Below, piece by piece: positions 5,388 to 5,474 of a DNA stretch of 5,474 nt; positions within the stretch are counted from its first letter, which is position 1, and every line of letters begins with the position of its first letter. Both the position numbers and the translations under genes were made by a program. The notes beneath the pieces are model-generated. The model ran no database searches, was not told the DNA's origin, and saw only the letters and a list, made by a program, of their open reading frames with translations. The stretch is taken from positions 1-5,474 of the forward strand of contig JADZET010000180.1 of NCBI GenBank assembly GCA_020850375.1, in the 5' to 3' direction. The DNA is from Phycisphaeraceae bacterium (lineage in GTDB: Bacteria; Planctomycetota; Phycisphaerae; Phycisphaerales; Phycisphaeraceae).

Positions 5388-5474
5388 TCAACTTGCCTTC
5401 CCGTCGCGGCCGACGACGTTGCGCGGGCCGACGGACGGAGCCGGCGGGAACCTGCCGGACCGTCGGTTAGTAGA
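5388..5474 (-). CDS. Possible C-terminal end of an unidentified convergent gene
   Basis: An open minus-strand frame enters from the right edge and ends at TGA (5388-5390) after 28 codons. The peptide ends in PRNVVGRDGKAS and is rich in Arg, Pro and Ser, with mostly G/C third bases. The minus-strand terminator begins 35 bp after the stop, which is the spacing expected for a real gene end. I recognise no family in so short a piece. Another minus-strand frame is also open here, so the frame choice is a guess. Confidence 0.25.
   Translation of the reverse strand, partial: STNRRSGRFPPAPSVGPRNVVGRDGKAS

Noticed and set aside
1..5474. Mobile elements, CRISPR arrays, tRNA/rRNA genes, defence or toxin-antitoxin systems
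   Set aside because: No transposase, terminal inverted repeats, regularly spaced repeats or RNA-gene signatures were seen. All sizeable coding space is taken by six known families.

Overview
The window is GC-rich bacterial DNA holding ordinary housekeeping and chemotaxis genes. The strong G/C bias at third codon positions, the style of the adenylate kinase and the gene mix suggest a planctomycete-like bacterium (perhaps Phycisphaerae). That taxonomic call is inference and was not tested by any search.

Left part (1-3159, minus strand): a chemotaxis operon read right to left as cheW, cheR, cheA. cheW and cheR are complete. cheA begins 5 bp after the cheR stop and runs off the left edge after 549 codons, in the middle of its ATPase domain. 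CheA phosphorylates response regulators, CheW couples it to chemoreceptors, and CheR methylates the receptors for adaptation. CheB, CheY and the receptors are not in the window. CheA appears to carry a degenerate second HPt-like bundle where P2 would normally be.

Middle part (3160-4054): a gene-poor leader region upstream of cheW, then a strong intrinsic terminator on the minus strand, then a complete A-type Fe-S carrier gene (erpA) on the minus strand. erpA is divergent from nuoA. The spacer between them holds a recognisable promoter for each gene. The erpA promoter has a near-perfect dyad filling the gap between its -35 and -10 boxes, which looks like a repressor operator. The erpA leader also holds a GC hairpin followed by a U-run directly in front of the ribosome binding site.

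Right part (4055-5474, plus strand): nuoA (complex I membrane subunit) followed by an adenylate-kinase-family gene, with no nuoB after it. Downstream lie terminator-like hairpins on both strands. At the right edge there may be the last codons of an unseen convergent minus-strand gene.

I saw no mobile element, CRISPR array, rRNA or tRNA, and no clear evidence of a wholly new system. The observations most worth a second look are the erpA operator/attenuator architecture, the pseudo-HPt bundle in CheA, and the nuoA-adk pairing.
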